Positions 1-6,403 are shown, counted from the stretch's first letter. The stretch is DNA of 10,769 nt from Candidatus Heimdallarchaeota archaeon (GCA_021399405.1 JAAFKL010000325.1:1-10769), one strand, 5' to 3'. Translations and numbers: made by a program. Notes: generated by a model from the sequence alone, not told the origin.

Positions 1-1007
1 CTTGGTACATTTACTTTTAAATTCTTCAATTCATATCCAAGTACAAAACCACTTGGATTTTCTAGTCTAGGTGCACCAGTGTGTAATACTGTTAGTTCCT
101 CTGTAACAAAAATTGAACCCCATGGATCAACCTTGAGATGTCTCTTTGCATGTGTATACACATAAGGCACTGTCACTTGCAATGGATCTGCAGCTCCAGC
201 ATCCGAGGAGAAAACAATTTCTGTTAAATCAAAATTTTCTTTGAAGCCTTCTAATTCATCGAATGGGGTGGATGTGAAATTTCTCCATTCCAATATATTT
301 CCACTAGCATCTCTTCGAGCCGGCCATTCAGCATTAGCATAACTTATCTTGGTCATGTTTTGAGTTAAAAATGTATCAAGATCTTGATCCAATACTGCTC
401 CCATTTGTCCATATTCAACTGATAGATTGGGAAAATTAGGAAATACTGGCACTATAACTTTACCAACCTGTACTTCGTTTACAGATTCCCATTGAATGGC
501 ACCAACAAGTTTCATTCTCACAGTAATGTGAATTGATTCTTGTTCATCAGAAACTGCAGTGTCATTTTCTTTTATATCAATGAAATAGGTTGTTGCATTT
601 AGACCAACGAATTTACTATAAGTTCTAGCGTTTTCATCTTGATCAATAGCAACTGCTGTGTCAACTTGGGACCAAATTTCTACTTCTTGAGCATACTGAT
701 CAAATATAGTAGGTAGAGTATAATTTAACGTTGAAATTGTAGTCAAATTATCGTGGATTTGCAATGTTATTTGATCTTCATATTCTATCTGTGATGATGC
801 TTTTATTGTAATATTTCTCTGAACATTTGTAATAGATGCATTCAGTTCGATCATTTCAGGGTGCCCAACACCTTGATTTGTCTGTATTTGAGAATTTCTC
901 AAATTTTGAGCACCTGAATTTAACTCATCAGCCTCAGTTTGAGGCGGTACAATCAATATTAATACTGATATTATGAATAAAGTAATTAGTATTTTGCTTT
1001 TTTGCAC
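1..1007 (-). CDS. Ribophorin I (OST1)-like secreted protein, 3' end cut off by the window
   Basis: The frame is open from a GTG at 1007-1005 to the window edge: 335 complete codons and no stop. An SD-like GGGG at 1018-1015 sits 7 nt upstream of the GTG, which decides the start; an in-frame TTG at 1013 is too close to it. Residues 1-28 look like a signal peptide: a lysine-containing n-region, then a hydrophobic stretch ending near PPQTEADEL. The strongest clue to identity is at residues 290-312, which read HLKVDPWGSIFVTEE and then LTVLHTGAP. This parallels the conserved ribophorin I segment VSHWGNIAVEE...LKHTGA. In eukaryotes ribophorin I is a non-catalytic subunit of the oligosaccharyltransferase complex, which transfers N-glycans to proteins at the ER. 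Asgard genomes have been reported to encode ribophorin I homologues. The membrane anchor expected downstream lies outside the window. The ectodomain carries nine N-X-S/T sequons. The family call rests mainly on that one segment plus overall architecture. Confidence 0.72.
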   Translation of the reverse strand, partial: MQKSKILITLFIISVLILIVPPQTEADELNSGAQNLRNSQIQTNQGVGHPEMIELNASITNVQRNITIKASSQIEYEDQITLQIHDNLTTISTLNYTLPTIFDQYAQEVEIWSQVDTAVAIDQDENARTYSKFVGLNATTYFIDIKENDTAVSDEQESIHITVRMKLVGAIQWESVNEVQVGKVIVPVFPNFPNLSVEYGQMGAVLDQDLDTFLTQNMTKISYANAEWPARRDASGNILEWRNFTSTPFDELEGFKENFDLTEIVFSSDAGAADPLQVTVPYVYTHAKRHLKVDPWGSIFVTEELTVLHTGAPRLENPSGFVLGYELKNLKVNVP

Positions 1008-1014
1008 TTGCAAA

Positions 1015-1018
1015 CCCC
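1015..1018 (-). promoter_or_regulatory. Ribosome binding site of the ribophorin I-like gene
   Basis: GGGG on the minus strand, 7 nt before the GTG at 1007. It supports this GTG over the in-frame TTG six bases upstream. A TTTAAATG element at 1064-1057 could be its TATA box, giving a leader of roughly 30 nt (inference). Confidence 0.4.
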
Positions 1019-1155
1019 TTATTTATCGATTCAACGATGAACTCGCGGCCCTCAAAACATTTAAAGTTCTTTCGAGATGGTACGCGATATATTGTAACAA
1101 TAATACCTATTAGTAAAAAGATTCGATCGTGACTCTAACCACAACAAATTCCAAA

Positions 1156-1186
1156 TAAAAAATGAACGCAAAACATAGAAAAAGAT
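1156..1186 (-). terminator. Possible T-rich terminator after the acetyltransferase gene
   Basis: Just past the TAA at 1192-1190, the minus strand reads CTTTTTC and then CATTTTTTATTTGG. Archaeal termination commonly uses such T-tracts without a hairpin. No hairpin is visible. The tracts lie between this gene and the ribophorin I-like gene, so they would separate the two transcripts. Confidence 0.3.
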
Positions 1187-1189
1187 TAA

Positions 1190-1759
1190 TTAGATCTTCT
1201 CTACATTAATATTATTTGTTTGTTCACAATGAGGGCATATTTCCGTATAACTACCAGGGCTTGTAGTGGCAGGAAGGAGTTTTCTTGCACATTTACAGAC
1301 ATAACCCTTTAACTTGGCTGGATTTCCAGCTACAAATCCATTTGCCGGCACATCTCCTATTACCACTGAACCTGCTGCAATTAGTGCAAGTGGTCCAATT
1401 GTTATTCCACAGAGGATCGTTGCGTTAGCACCTATACTAACTCCATCTTTGATGATAGTTTTACAAATCTCCCATGAACCAGACGCTCTTGGATAAAGAT
1501 CATTTGTAAATGCTACATGTGGACCAATAAATACATCATTTCCTATAGTAACCCCATTATAGACGGAAACAAGATTTTGAATCTTGACGTTATTCCCAAT
1601 TATTACTCCTGTATCGACGTAACTACTTTTACCAAGAATGACATTGCGTCCTAATTTAGCACCTTTACGTACGTGAGCAAAGTGCCATATCTTGCATCCT
1701 TCTTCAAGTGATGATCCTTCATCCACTACGGCTGTTTCATGTATAAATACAGAATTCAA
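1190..1759 (-). CDS. Left-handed beta-helix sugar N-acetyltransferase (WbpD/WlbB-like) with C-terminal zinc-ribbon-like tail
   Basis: This 189-residue protein is built of hexapeptide repeats of the (I/V)-G-x-x-(V/A) type over residues 10-150, the hallmark of left-handed beta-helix acyltransferases. Specific segments match the WbpD/WlbB group: IWHFAHV at 24-30, VKIQNLVSVYNGVTI at 58-72, FIGPHVAFTND at 77-87 and AGNPAKLKGY at 144-153. That family transfers acetyl from acetyl-CoA to the 3-amino group of UDP-2-acetamido-3-amino-2,3-dideoxy-glucuronate, giving the 2,3-diacetamido sugar used in surface glycans; in methanococcal archaea a related sugar is part of N-glycans. Asn86 in FTND may be the family's active-site Asn. 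Unusually, residues 155-178 form a CxC...CPHC pattern (Cys155, 157, 175, 178), a possible metal site. The start is TTG at 1759; a TAA lies in frame at 1765-1763 and there is no SD, so translation may be leaderless. The exact sugar substrate is inferred from family resemblance. Confidence 0.8.
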   Translation of the reverse strand: MNSVFIHETAVVDEGSSLEEGCKIWHFAHVRKGAKLGRNVILGKSSYVDTGVIIGNNVKIQNLVSVYNGVTIGNDVFIGPHVAFTNDLYPRASGSWEICKTIIKDGVSIGANATILCGITIGPLALIAAGSVVIGDVPANGFVAGNPAKLKGYVCKCARKLLPATTSPGSYTEICPHCEQTNNINVEKI

Positions 1760-1852
1760 TATTTAGATAAGTACTATAAAGCAATAAGAATAAACCCATT
1801 GAATGGTATATATTTGATTATCAAATCTCTTGTAGCAATAAATCTCAAATGA

Positions 1853-2389
1853 TTATCTTCCCATTTGTACCGACTTGTTGTTATCGATTTCGTTTTTGAG
1901 TAGATTGAATATATTTTCAATATTCATACCAGTTAGAGCGGAAGTTTCAATATAACCAACATCAAACCCTGACCATTTACTTAATTCTTTGGCGTAATTT
2001 TGGCCTTCATCAGGACTAATTTCATCTGGATTACTATTGGTTCTCAGATCATTTTTGTTTCCGACTAAGATTAGGGGAATTAAATAATCCAGATTGGAAA
2101 CAACTTCGTTTAACCATTTTGCACAATTATAGAATGTCTCTCTTGATGTAATGTCGAAAACCAATATAATTCCTTCGGCTCCACCGTAATAACTTGCTCT
2201 TACACTTTGATACACTGGTTGTCCAGCTAAATCCCAAATTTGCATAACATCTTTATCTAATCTTTTAATTGCAAAATCTGCACCCAAGGTCACCATGTAG
2301 TTTCCCTTGAATCCCTCTCCCATATATTGCTTGCGGATTGAAGTTTTACCCACCCTGGGGTCTCCTATCAAGATTATTTTGTATGCCAT
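1853..2389 (-). CDS. Rab-like small GTPase
   Basis: This 178-residue protein is a complete Ras-superfamily G domain. G1 is GDPRVGKTS (9-17), G2 is Thr34, G3 is WDLAGQ (52-57), G4 is NKND (111-114) and G5 is ETSAL (148-152). It looks Rab-like: TLGADFAIK after the switch I Thr parallels the Rab IGVDF motif, and ASYYGGAEGIILVFDIT parallels the Rab YYRGAxGxxLVYDIT motif. Gln57 matches the catalytic Gln61 of Ras. The P-loop carries Pro11-Arg12 where Ras has Gly12-Gly13. The C-terminus, NNKSVQMGR, has no cysteine for prenylation, so any membrane attachment must come through partners. The ATG at 2389 is preceded by AAGGT (2398-2394), a plausible weak SD. TTATTTA at 2446-2440 could be the TATA box. 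A role in membrane dynamics is inferred from the eukaryotic family; archaeal members are little characterised. Confidence 0.9.
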   Translation of the reverse strand: MAYKIILIGDPRVGKTSIRKQYMGEGFKGNYMVTLGADFAIKRLDKDVMQIWDLAGQPVYQSVRASYYGGAEGIILVFDITSRETFYNCAKWLNEVVSNLDYLIPLILVGNKNDLRTNSNPDEISPDEGQNYAKELSKWSGFDVGYIETSALTGMNIENIFNLLKNEIDNNKSVQMGR

Positions 2390-2546
2390 TCGACCTTGAC
2401 TAATTTTTAATCCCTATGTCGATTCAATTCCAATGAAAAATAAATAATTCGATCGATCAGTAGTAATTGTTGTAATAATTGAATCTTGTGAGGCAGTTGA
2501 TAATTAAGTACAAAGCAAAAATAGAATAACTATCATCGCTTGTTGC

Positions 2547-2577
2547 TTCACGTGAGTGAAATTTTATATAATTTCAC
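2547..2577 (+). promoter_or_regulatory. TATA box flanked by palindromic TTCAC/GTGAA half-sites
   Basis: A TATA-like core, TTATAT (2564-2569), sits exactly at the centre of a perfect 8-bp inverted repeat: GTGAAATT at 2556-2563 and AATTTCAC at 2570-2577. A third half-site, TTCAC at 2547-2551, faces GTGAA at 2556-2560 across 4 nt. This gives TTCAC-N4-GTGAA-N12-TTCAC. The spacing predicts a plus-strand transcription start near 2590, exactly where the structured RNA candidate begins. A repressor binding the palindrome would cover the TATA box. The regulatory role is inference; the symmetry is seen directly. Confidence 0.5.
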
Positions 2578-2590
2578 AAATTTAGTTTCA

Positions 2591-2930
2591 GTTGTTTAAA
2601 TACGATATCGAATACCCCTATTTGAGACAATCGAAAGATTGTATATCATTCTTACTACCTTTAGTAGCTAAAGGTGTGAGAGGACTAGGTAAGCACCCAC
2701 CTGTCATTTCTTCCACTGGAAGATCTACGGAATTGCTGGAAACGTACCGAAATGTCATAATGACTGTCCTACCCTGTTTTCAAAAACAGGAACGCTGGTA
2801 CTCAGTTCACAGACTGAAAATGATCAATCAGTGGTTAAAGATCACGGAAAAACTGACTTTGTTGACTCCAGTAGGATGAGAAGCAGAAGGAAGCACCGTT
2901 TTTTACTAAAAAACAGAACCTATTTCAACA
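2591..2930 (+). ncRNA. Candidate structured non-coding RNA, family not recognised
   Basis: Strong local hairpins occur one after another here and nowhere else at this density. They are: ACAATC-GAAA-GATTGT at 2627-2642 with a GNRA tetraloop; a 13-bp stem with one bulged base and a TAG loop at 2651-2680; TCTTCC-ACT-GGAAGA at 2709-2723; CCTGTTT-TCAA-AAACAGG at 2773-2790; TCAGT/ACTGA at 2802-2817; and GTTTTTT-ACT-AAAAAAC at 2898-2914. Longer pairings also fit: GTCATT 2703-2708 with AATGAC 2759-2764, GTCCTAC 2766-2772 with GTAGGAT 2871-2877, and the 5' end GTTG...AAATA 2591-2602 with TATTTCAAC 2921-2929. The predicted start lies about 27 nt after the TATA core. G+C is higher than in the flanks. 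ACAGAACC occurs at 2913-2920 and again at 2929-2936. A 5'/3' closing helix with ACAGAA near the 3' end recalls RNase P RNA, but I could not find the conserved GAGGAAAGUC element, nor the SRP RNA helix 8 motif. Boundaries are approximate, and a 95-codon TTG-started frame (2592-2879) overlaps it. Confidence 0.5.
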
Positions 2931-3200
2931 GAACCTTTGTTGTGTGAAAACAAGGAAGAGATGTGATGGCGATATCAGATATAGGGTTGCTGAACGTGAA
3001 TTTCTAATAATTGCAAGATTATATAAGAAATTGATCATAGTCTATAAAATTACAAACTCTCCTTCCATGCATTTTAGATTTTTGATGATAAGTTGTATGA
3101 AAATTTCTAGAATAGAATATCTTCGATAAAAGTGAAAAAAAGTTAGATCTTAGAATTAGTACAACCAAAAATATTCAAAAGGTTAAGAAAGAAACAGTGT
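2931..3200. other. Non-coding stretch upstream of the 889-residue protein gene
   Basis: No convincing gene is visible. The AT-rich sequence has two TATA-like elements on the plus strand, TTATATAAG near 3019-3027 and TATAAAAT at 3043-3050, either of which could drive the gene starting at 3201 with a leader of 100 nt or more. AAAGGTT near 3178-3184 is the only SD-like sequence near that start, and it lies about 16 nt away, which is far. Confidence 0.4.
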
Positions 3201-5870
3201 TTGGTCATTACTGTGGGAAGTATCAGATTACAAGGATTTCTTCAAATTCCAAACCTTGAGGACATTAAGAAGACACCCAATGATCCATACGATTTTCCTA
3301 CAGGTGGACGAGTTCACGCAGCCAAGTTCATGCTCATTTTTGATGAGTTGACTCATAGTGAAGCTCCCTCCAAAGAAAAAATTATTGAAGAATTTGATGG
3401 ACATTCTTTACATAGTACCATCTTGCAATTAACAATAAATGATTTAGCAGATTTCTGTAGACATGTAATCCTAGCCAACAAAAGTGCGATCGGTTGGGAA
3501 AATGTAGATGAACTATTATTAAAACTGGATAAAAAATATATCCCATACTGGAAGATGCCTAATTTCACATTTGGACAGGGTTTTAAGGAATTATTTAGAC
3601 AATTAATTAACTGGGAGCTGCCTGATAAAATTGATTTTATCGGGGAAAAACTCACCAATACAAGGGATCAAAAATTATTCGCTGAGATAAATGAAAGGTT
3701 CTCATCCAAAATCCAAGTTTGGAATTTCATGGATCTTTGGTCGCTCTATAACTTTATCATATCTCTTCAAAATAATAATATAGAACTGAAAGAAAATGCA
3801 AAGTTAAATCAGATCAGAGGGAACCTCACAAGCCTATTCCAAAATTTATTAAAAGATCGAAAATTCCCAATTACTCAACGAGTCGCTCTTGGATTATTAT
3901 TCACTAAAGCATTTGTAGAAATTGGTTCAGAGCAAGTACTTAGAGCAGAAGAGGTCCTAGATAAAATATCTAGGGAAGTTGATCGACTTAGTGATGTCGA
4001 AATCCTTTCATTCAGATATATTTTTGGTGCTGGTTACTCTATGATCGGTGCTCATGTGTTCCAATCAAATTCTGACTTTATTACTCGTAGACGATTATTA
4101 TCAAGGTTAATCTCTAATTTCTTAAATCCCCCAGATTTGTCTCTTAATGAATGGTTTAAACAATTAATTAAGCAGGATATGGATCCTAGAGTAATTATTT
4201 TCATTGTTGATGGATATGCAAAATTACTTGATATTCTTTTTGAGCATTATCTAGAATTTCCAGTGGGTAACACAAAGGAAGAGTTGTTTAATTTAGTAAA
4301 GACGCTGTCCAAAGATATTCTAGATACAATAAATGCTTGTTTAATATCAAATTTCAACCTTGATATAAATAATCAAACTAATTTAAAGGATTATCTAGAA
4401 GATTTACTTAGTAGAGATGCATTGAAAACAAGCCGAGCTAGTTTATTAGCCACAATTTATACAACTACAAAATATTATCTTCGCCTTGAAATGGAGTTGA
4501 CTCCAAAGAAACGAACCTACTTAGAACTTTCTAAGTTAATCGCAAATGAGATCTTCTCTGAACAGGAAGCACTTGTTTTCGAATTAGATTTCCTATTATA
4601 CTTTGATGAATATCCATTCCAACAAATTTTGATCAAAATTGAGGAAGAAATCGTTCATTCATCATCAATTATTCTATCAGAGGCGTTTGAAAATGAAATC
4701 ATTCAAAAAATAAGTCAAATGATGGATTATTTCATGACATCGACTACTATAACTGGCTATATAGTAAAAGAAAATTATGAGATTGTTCTATATTTTGCTA
4801 GTGAGTGGTTGCAGTATTTTCAACTTTCAAAGCATATCTATAGTGAAGCCCTAATGGTTATTGCTCCAATTATTTCAATATGCTTTGTTCAAATAGCAAG
4901 GGCTTATTTTGAAAACAATCAAGTTGTAAAAGCATTTTTCACTTACCTAAACATGCATTATTTTGTGGAACTTTTTATTGATGAAATTAAGAGATCTGCT
5001 ACTTGGCAATCAGGATCTGGCGAAAAAGCAAAAGATAGAGATGATATAAGCAACAGATTTAATCAATTGATTAAGGATTGGAATTTCCAAGAATTATTGA
5101 ATATGAAAAATATTAAGGAAATTGTTATTGACATTGAGCTATCCTTGAATAAAGTTGCCACGCATAGTGGATCCTCTTCCCTTTCAGGAATGCTCGAGGA
5201 TGATCTAATATTTGGATATATGGACCTAACTCAGAATTTGGAAAACTTCATGGCAGTAGATATCGATACTGCAATTGAAAAATCCGTGTTTGATCAACTT
5301 CATGAATTTGCAATCTATCAGCGTCCTACTCCTTCTGCAACCTATCGAAATATGCGAATGGGGCAAATACTTGGTGTCAGTGAATTTAAAGAACTCCCAT
5401 TCCCTATAATAAGGAATGTACACGATGTAGCAATTGCTGTTAGTATGTTCCCATTAGAATTAACTTTACCTACATTTTCAAAGGAATCCAAACTTTATCA
5501 AAGTTTTACCGGTATATTTTCCTCAGAACAAAATGATAAATCTGATGAAGACAAGAATTCTGTTTCCGAGGTGAACGAACCAGTTGAAAATGTAAAAAAA
5601 GAACCACCTATTGCAAAACCAATGGGAAGCAAAATCAAAAAAATAATTGAAACACCAACGGATGATCCCATTGAAAGTAAAATGGAAGAATCAGTTGAAA
5701 CACCAATTGATGATCCCATCGAAAGTAAGGTGGAAGAATCAGTTGAAACACCAACGGATGATCCCATCGAAAGCAAAGTGGAATTAGTAGAGTCAGAAAC
5801 GGATACGATTAAAGAAGAATTAATTACACAAAAAATCGATGAAGACCTAGATAAAAAAAATGACAACTGA
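3201..5870 (+). CDS. 889-residue helical protein of unknown function with an acidic repeat tail
   Basis: I do not recognise this protein. Residues 1 to about 770 are rich in Leu, Ile, Phe, Glu and Lys in patterns typical of stacked amphipathic helices (TPR/HEAT-like in appearance, without a confident motif). There is no signal peptide or clear transmembrane segment, so it is probably a cytosolic scaffold. From about residue 774 the sequence becomes acidic, charged and low in hydrophobics, and looks disordered. It includes three tandem 16-residue units beginning ETPTDDPIESK or ETPIDDPIESK (residues 817-864). The start is TTG at 3201; the next in-frame alternative is GTG at 3213, and no well-placed SD settles the choice. 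The stop TGA overlaps the next gene's ATG by 11 nt, so the two are almost certainly co-transcribed and may be translationally coupled. That ties this protein to the MoaD-like protein in context, but no role can be read from sequence alone. Confidence 0.85.
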   Translation: MVITVGSIRLQGFLQIPNLEDIKKTPNDPYDFPTGGRVHAAKFMLIFDELTHSEAPSKEKIIEEFDGHSLHSTILQLTINDLADFCRHVILANKSAIGWENVDELLLKLDKKYIPYWKMPNFTFGQGFKELFRQLINWELPDKIDFIGEKLTNTRDQKLFAEINERFSSKIQVWNFMDLWSLYNFIISLQNNNIELKENAKLNQIRGNLTSLFQNLLKDRKFPITQRVALGLLFTKAFVEIGSEQVLRAEEVLDKISREVDRLSDVEILSFRYIFGAGYSMIGAHVFQSNSDFITRRRLLSRLISNFLNPPDLSLNEWFKQLIKQDMDPRVIIFIVDGYAKLLDILFEHYLEFPVGNTKEELFNLVKTLSKDILDTINACLISNFNLDINNQTNLKDYLEDLLSRDALKTSRASLLATIYTTTKYYLRLEMELTPKKRTYLELSKLIANEIFSEQEALVFELDFLLYFDEYPFQQILIKIEEEIVHSSSIILSEAFENEIIQKISQMMDYFMTSTTITGYIVKENYEIVLYFASEWLQYFQLSKHIYSEALMVIAPIISICFVQIARAYFENNQVVKAFFTYLNMHYFVELFIDEIKRSATWQSGSGEKAKDRDDISNRFNQLIKDWNFQELLNMKNIKEIVIDIELSLNKVATHSGSSSLSGMLEDDLIFGYMDLTQNLENFMAVDIDTAIEKSVFDQLHEFAIYQRPTPSATYRNMRMGQILGVSEFKELPFPIIRNVHDVAIAVSMFPLELTLPTFSKESKLYQSFTGIFSSEQNDKSDEDKNSVSEVNEPVENVKKEPPIAKPMGSKIKKIIETPTDDPIESKMEESVETPIDDPIESKVEESVETPTDDPIESKVELVESETDTIKEELITQKIDEDLDKKNDN
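5649..5792 (+). repeat. Three tandem 48-bp in-frame repeats in the 889-residue protein gene
   Basis: Units run 5649-5696, 5697-5744 and 5745-5792. Each encodes 16 residues beginning ETPxDDPIESK. The first two continue with an EESV ending, while the third diverges in its last four codons. The DNA units differ at only a few positions, mostly third bases plus an ACG/ATT change, so the array expanded recently. Unit number may vary between strains. Confidence 0.85.
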
Positions 5871-6144
5871 AAATATCAAGTTATCAATTCGCTTTTTTGC
5901 ACTATTAAGAGAAATTGTTGGAACATCAAAAATATCTATTAATACCAATAAAGGAAATTCAATTATTGACATTATTGAATACTTAACCTCCGAATACCAA
6001 GAGTTGAAGGAACATTTGTATACCGATGGATCAATTAATTCACAATTCATCTATATCCTAAATGGTGAAAATATAACCTCATTAGAGGAAATCCTTACCA
6101 ATTCTGACGAACTAGCGATACTCCCTCCATCAGGAGGCGGATAG
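5860..6144 (+). CDS. MoaD/ThiS/SAMP-family ubiquitin-fold protein
   Basis: This 94-residue protein has the beta-grasp pattern of MoaD: IKLSIRFFALLREIVG at the N-terminus (MoaD typically VxVxyFAxLRExxG), NGENI in the middle, and a C-terminal DELAILPPSGGG resembling the (V/I)AxxPPVxGG end of MoaD and SAMP1. In these families the terminal glycine is adenylated by a MoeB/ThiF/E1-like enzyme. It then carries sulfur as a thiocarboxylate (molybdopterin or tRNA thiolation) or is attached to protein lysines. The ATG at 5860 lies inside the end of the upstream gene, overlapping by 11 nt, which indicates an operon. No other molybdenum-cofactor gene is visible, so sulfur carrier or SAMP-like modifier is as likely as molybdopterin synthase subunit. 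The tail ends in three glycines rather than two. Confidence 0.85.
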   Translation: MTTENIKLSIRFFALLREIVGTSKISINTNKGNSIIDIIEYLTSEYQELKEHLYTDGSINSQFIYILNGENITSLEEILTNSDELAILPPSGGG

Positions 6145-6183
6145 ATAAGTCACTGTCCACCTAAATGTTTAAAAAGTTTGAAA

Positions 6184-6191
6184 CATATATA
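6184..6191 (+). promoter_or_regulatory. Probable TATA box for the methionyl-tRNA synthetase transcript
   Basis: ATATATAA, preceded by a purine-rich GAAAC, is a good archaeal TATA match in the 259-nt gap between the MoaD-like gene and the synthetase. It predicts transcription from about 6212-6216 and a leader near 190 nt. The start of that leader can form GTACC-AAAT-GGTAC at 6224-6237. A GGAGG at 6197-6201 has no properly spaced gene of convincing length. Confidence 0.45.
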
Positions 6192-6392
6192 ATCTTGGAG
6201 GAAAAGATTTTGTATCCAGGTGAGTACCAAATGGTACACTTCAGCTAAAACAAATCTTCAGATTGGTTTATACCATATCATTTTTCTTTTTTCCTTATTA
6301 CCTATTCTAGAGAAACTAAATACAAAGTTCAGTTCTATTTTAATTGCTAATTCTACCATAGGTAATGTAAACCAAATAAATACAACTAAAAT

Positions 6393-6399
6393 AGGTGAT
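6393..6399 (+). promoter_or_regulatory. Shine-Dalgarno site deciding the methionyl-tRNA synthetase start
   Basis: AGGTGAT is a full match to the complement of the archaeal 16S rRNA 3' end (AUCACCU). It lies 4 nt before the TTG at 6404. The GTG at 6395 lies inside this site, so it is unlikely to be the start. Confidence 0.75.
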
Positions 6400-6403
6400 T
6401 ATA

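Noticed and set aside
2592..2879. 95-codon plus-strand open frame starting at TTG
   Set aside because: It coincides with a run of strong hairpins, resembles no protein family I know, has no SD, and lies in a stretch of higher G+C where long open frames arise more easily. A leaderless start right at the predicted transcript start keeps it from being fully excluded.
2591..2930. Calling the RNA candidate RNase P RNA or SRP RNA outright
   Set aside because: The near-invariant RNase P 5' element (GAGGAAAGUC) and the SRP helix 8 motif (GGAAG...AGCAG with paired arms) were not found, so a family name would be a guess.
2944..3129. 61-codon plus-strand open frame starting at GTG
   Set aside because: No SD, no recognisable domain, and it overlaps TATA-like promoter elements of the downstream gene.
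1008..3200. tRNA, CRISPR or insertion sequence in the intergenic regions
   Set aside because: No T-loop consensus with a matching acceptor stem, no regularly spaced direct repeats and no transposase or terminal inverted repeats were seen.
5498..5866. 122-codon minus-strand open frame rich in Ser and Val with repeats
   Set aside because: It is the antisense image of the repeated acidic tail of the 889-residue protein; the forward frame is the coherent one and continues into the MoaD overlap.
6210..6248. 12-codon TTG frame well spaced behind GGAGG, a possible leader peptide containing one Met codon
   Set aside because: The predicted transcript starts at or after its first codon, and a single Met codon is weak evidence for attenuation.
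6395..6403. GTG at 6395 as the methionyl-tRNA synthetase start
   Set aside because: It lies inside the AGGTGAT SD that is properly spaced for the TTG at 6404, and archaeal homologues begin near the YIVTSALPY segment.
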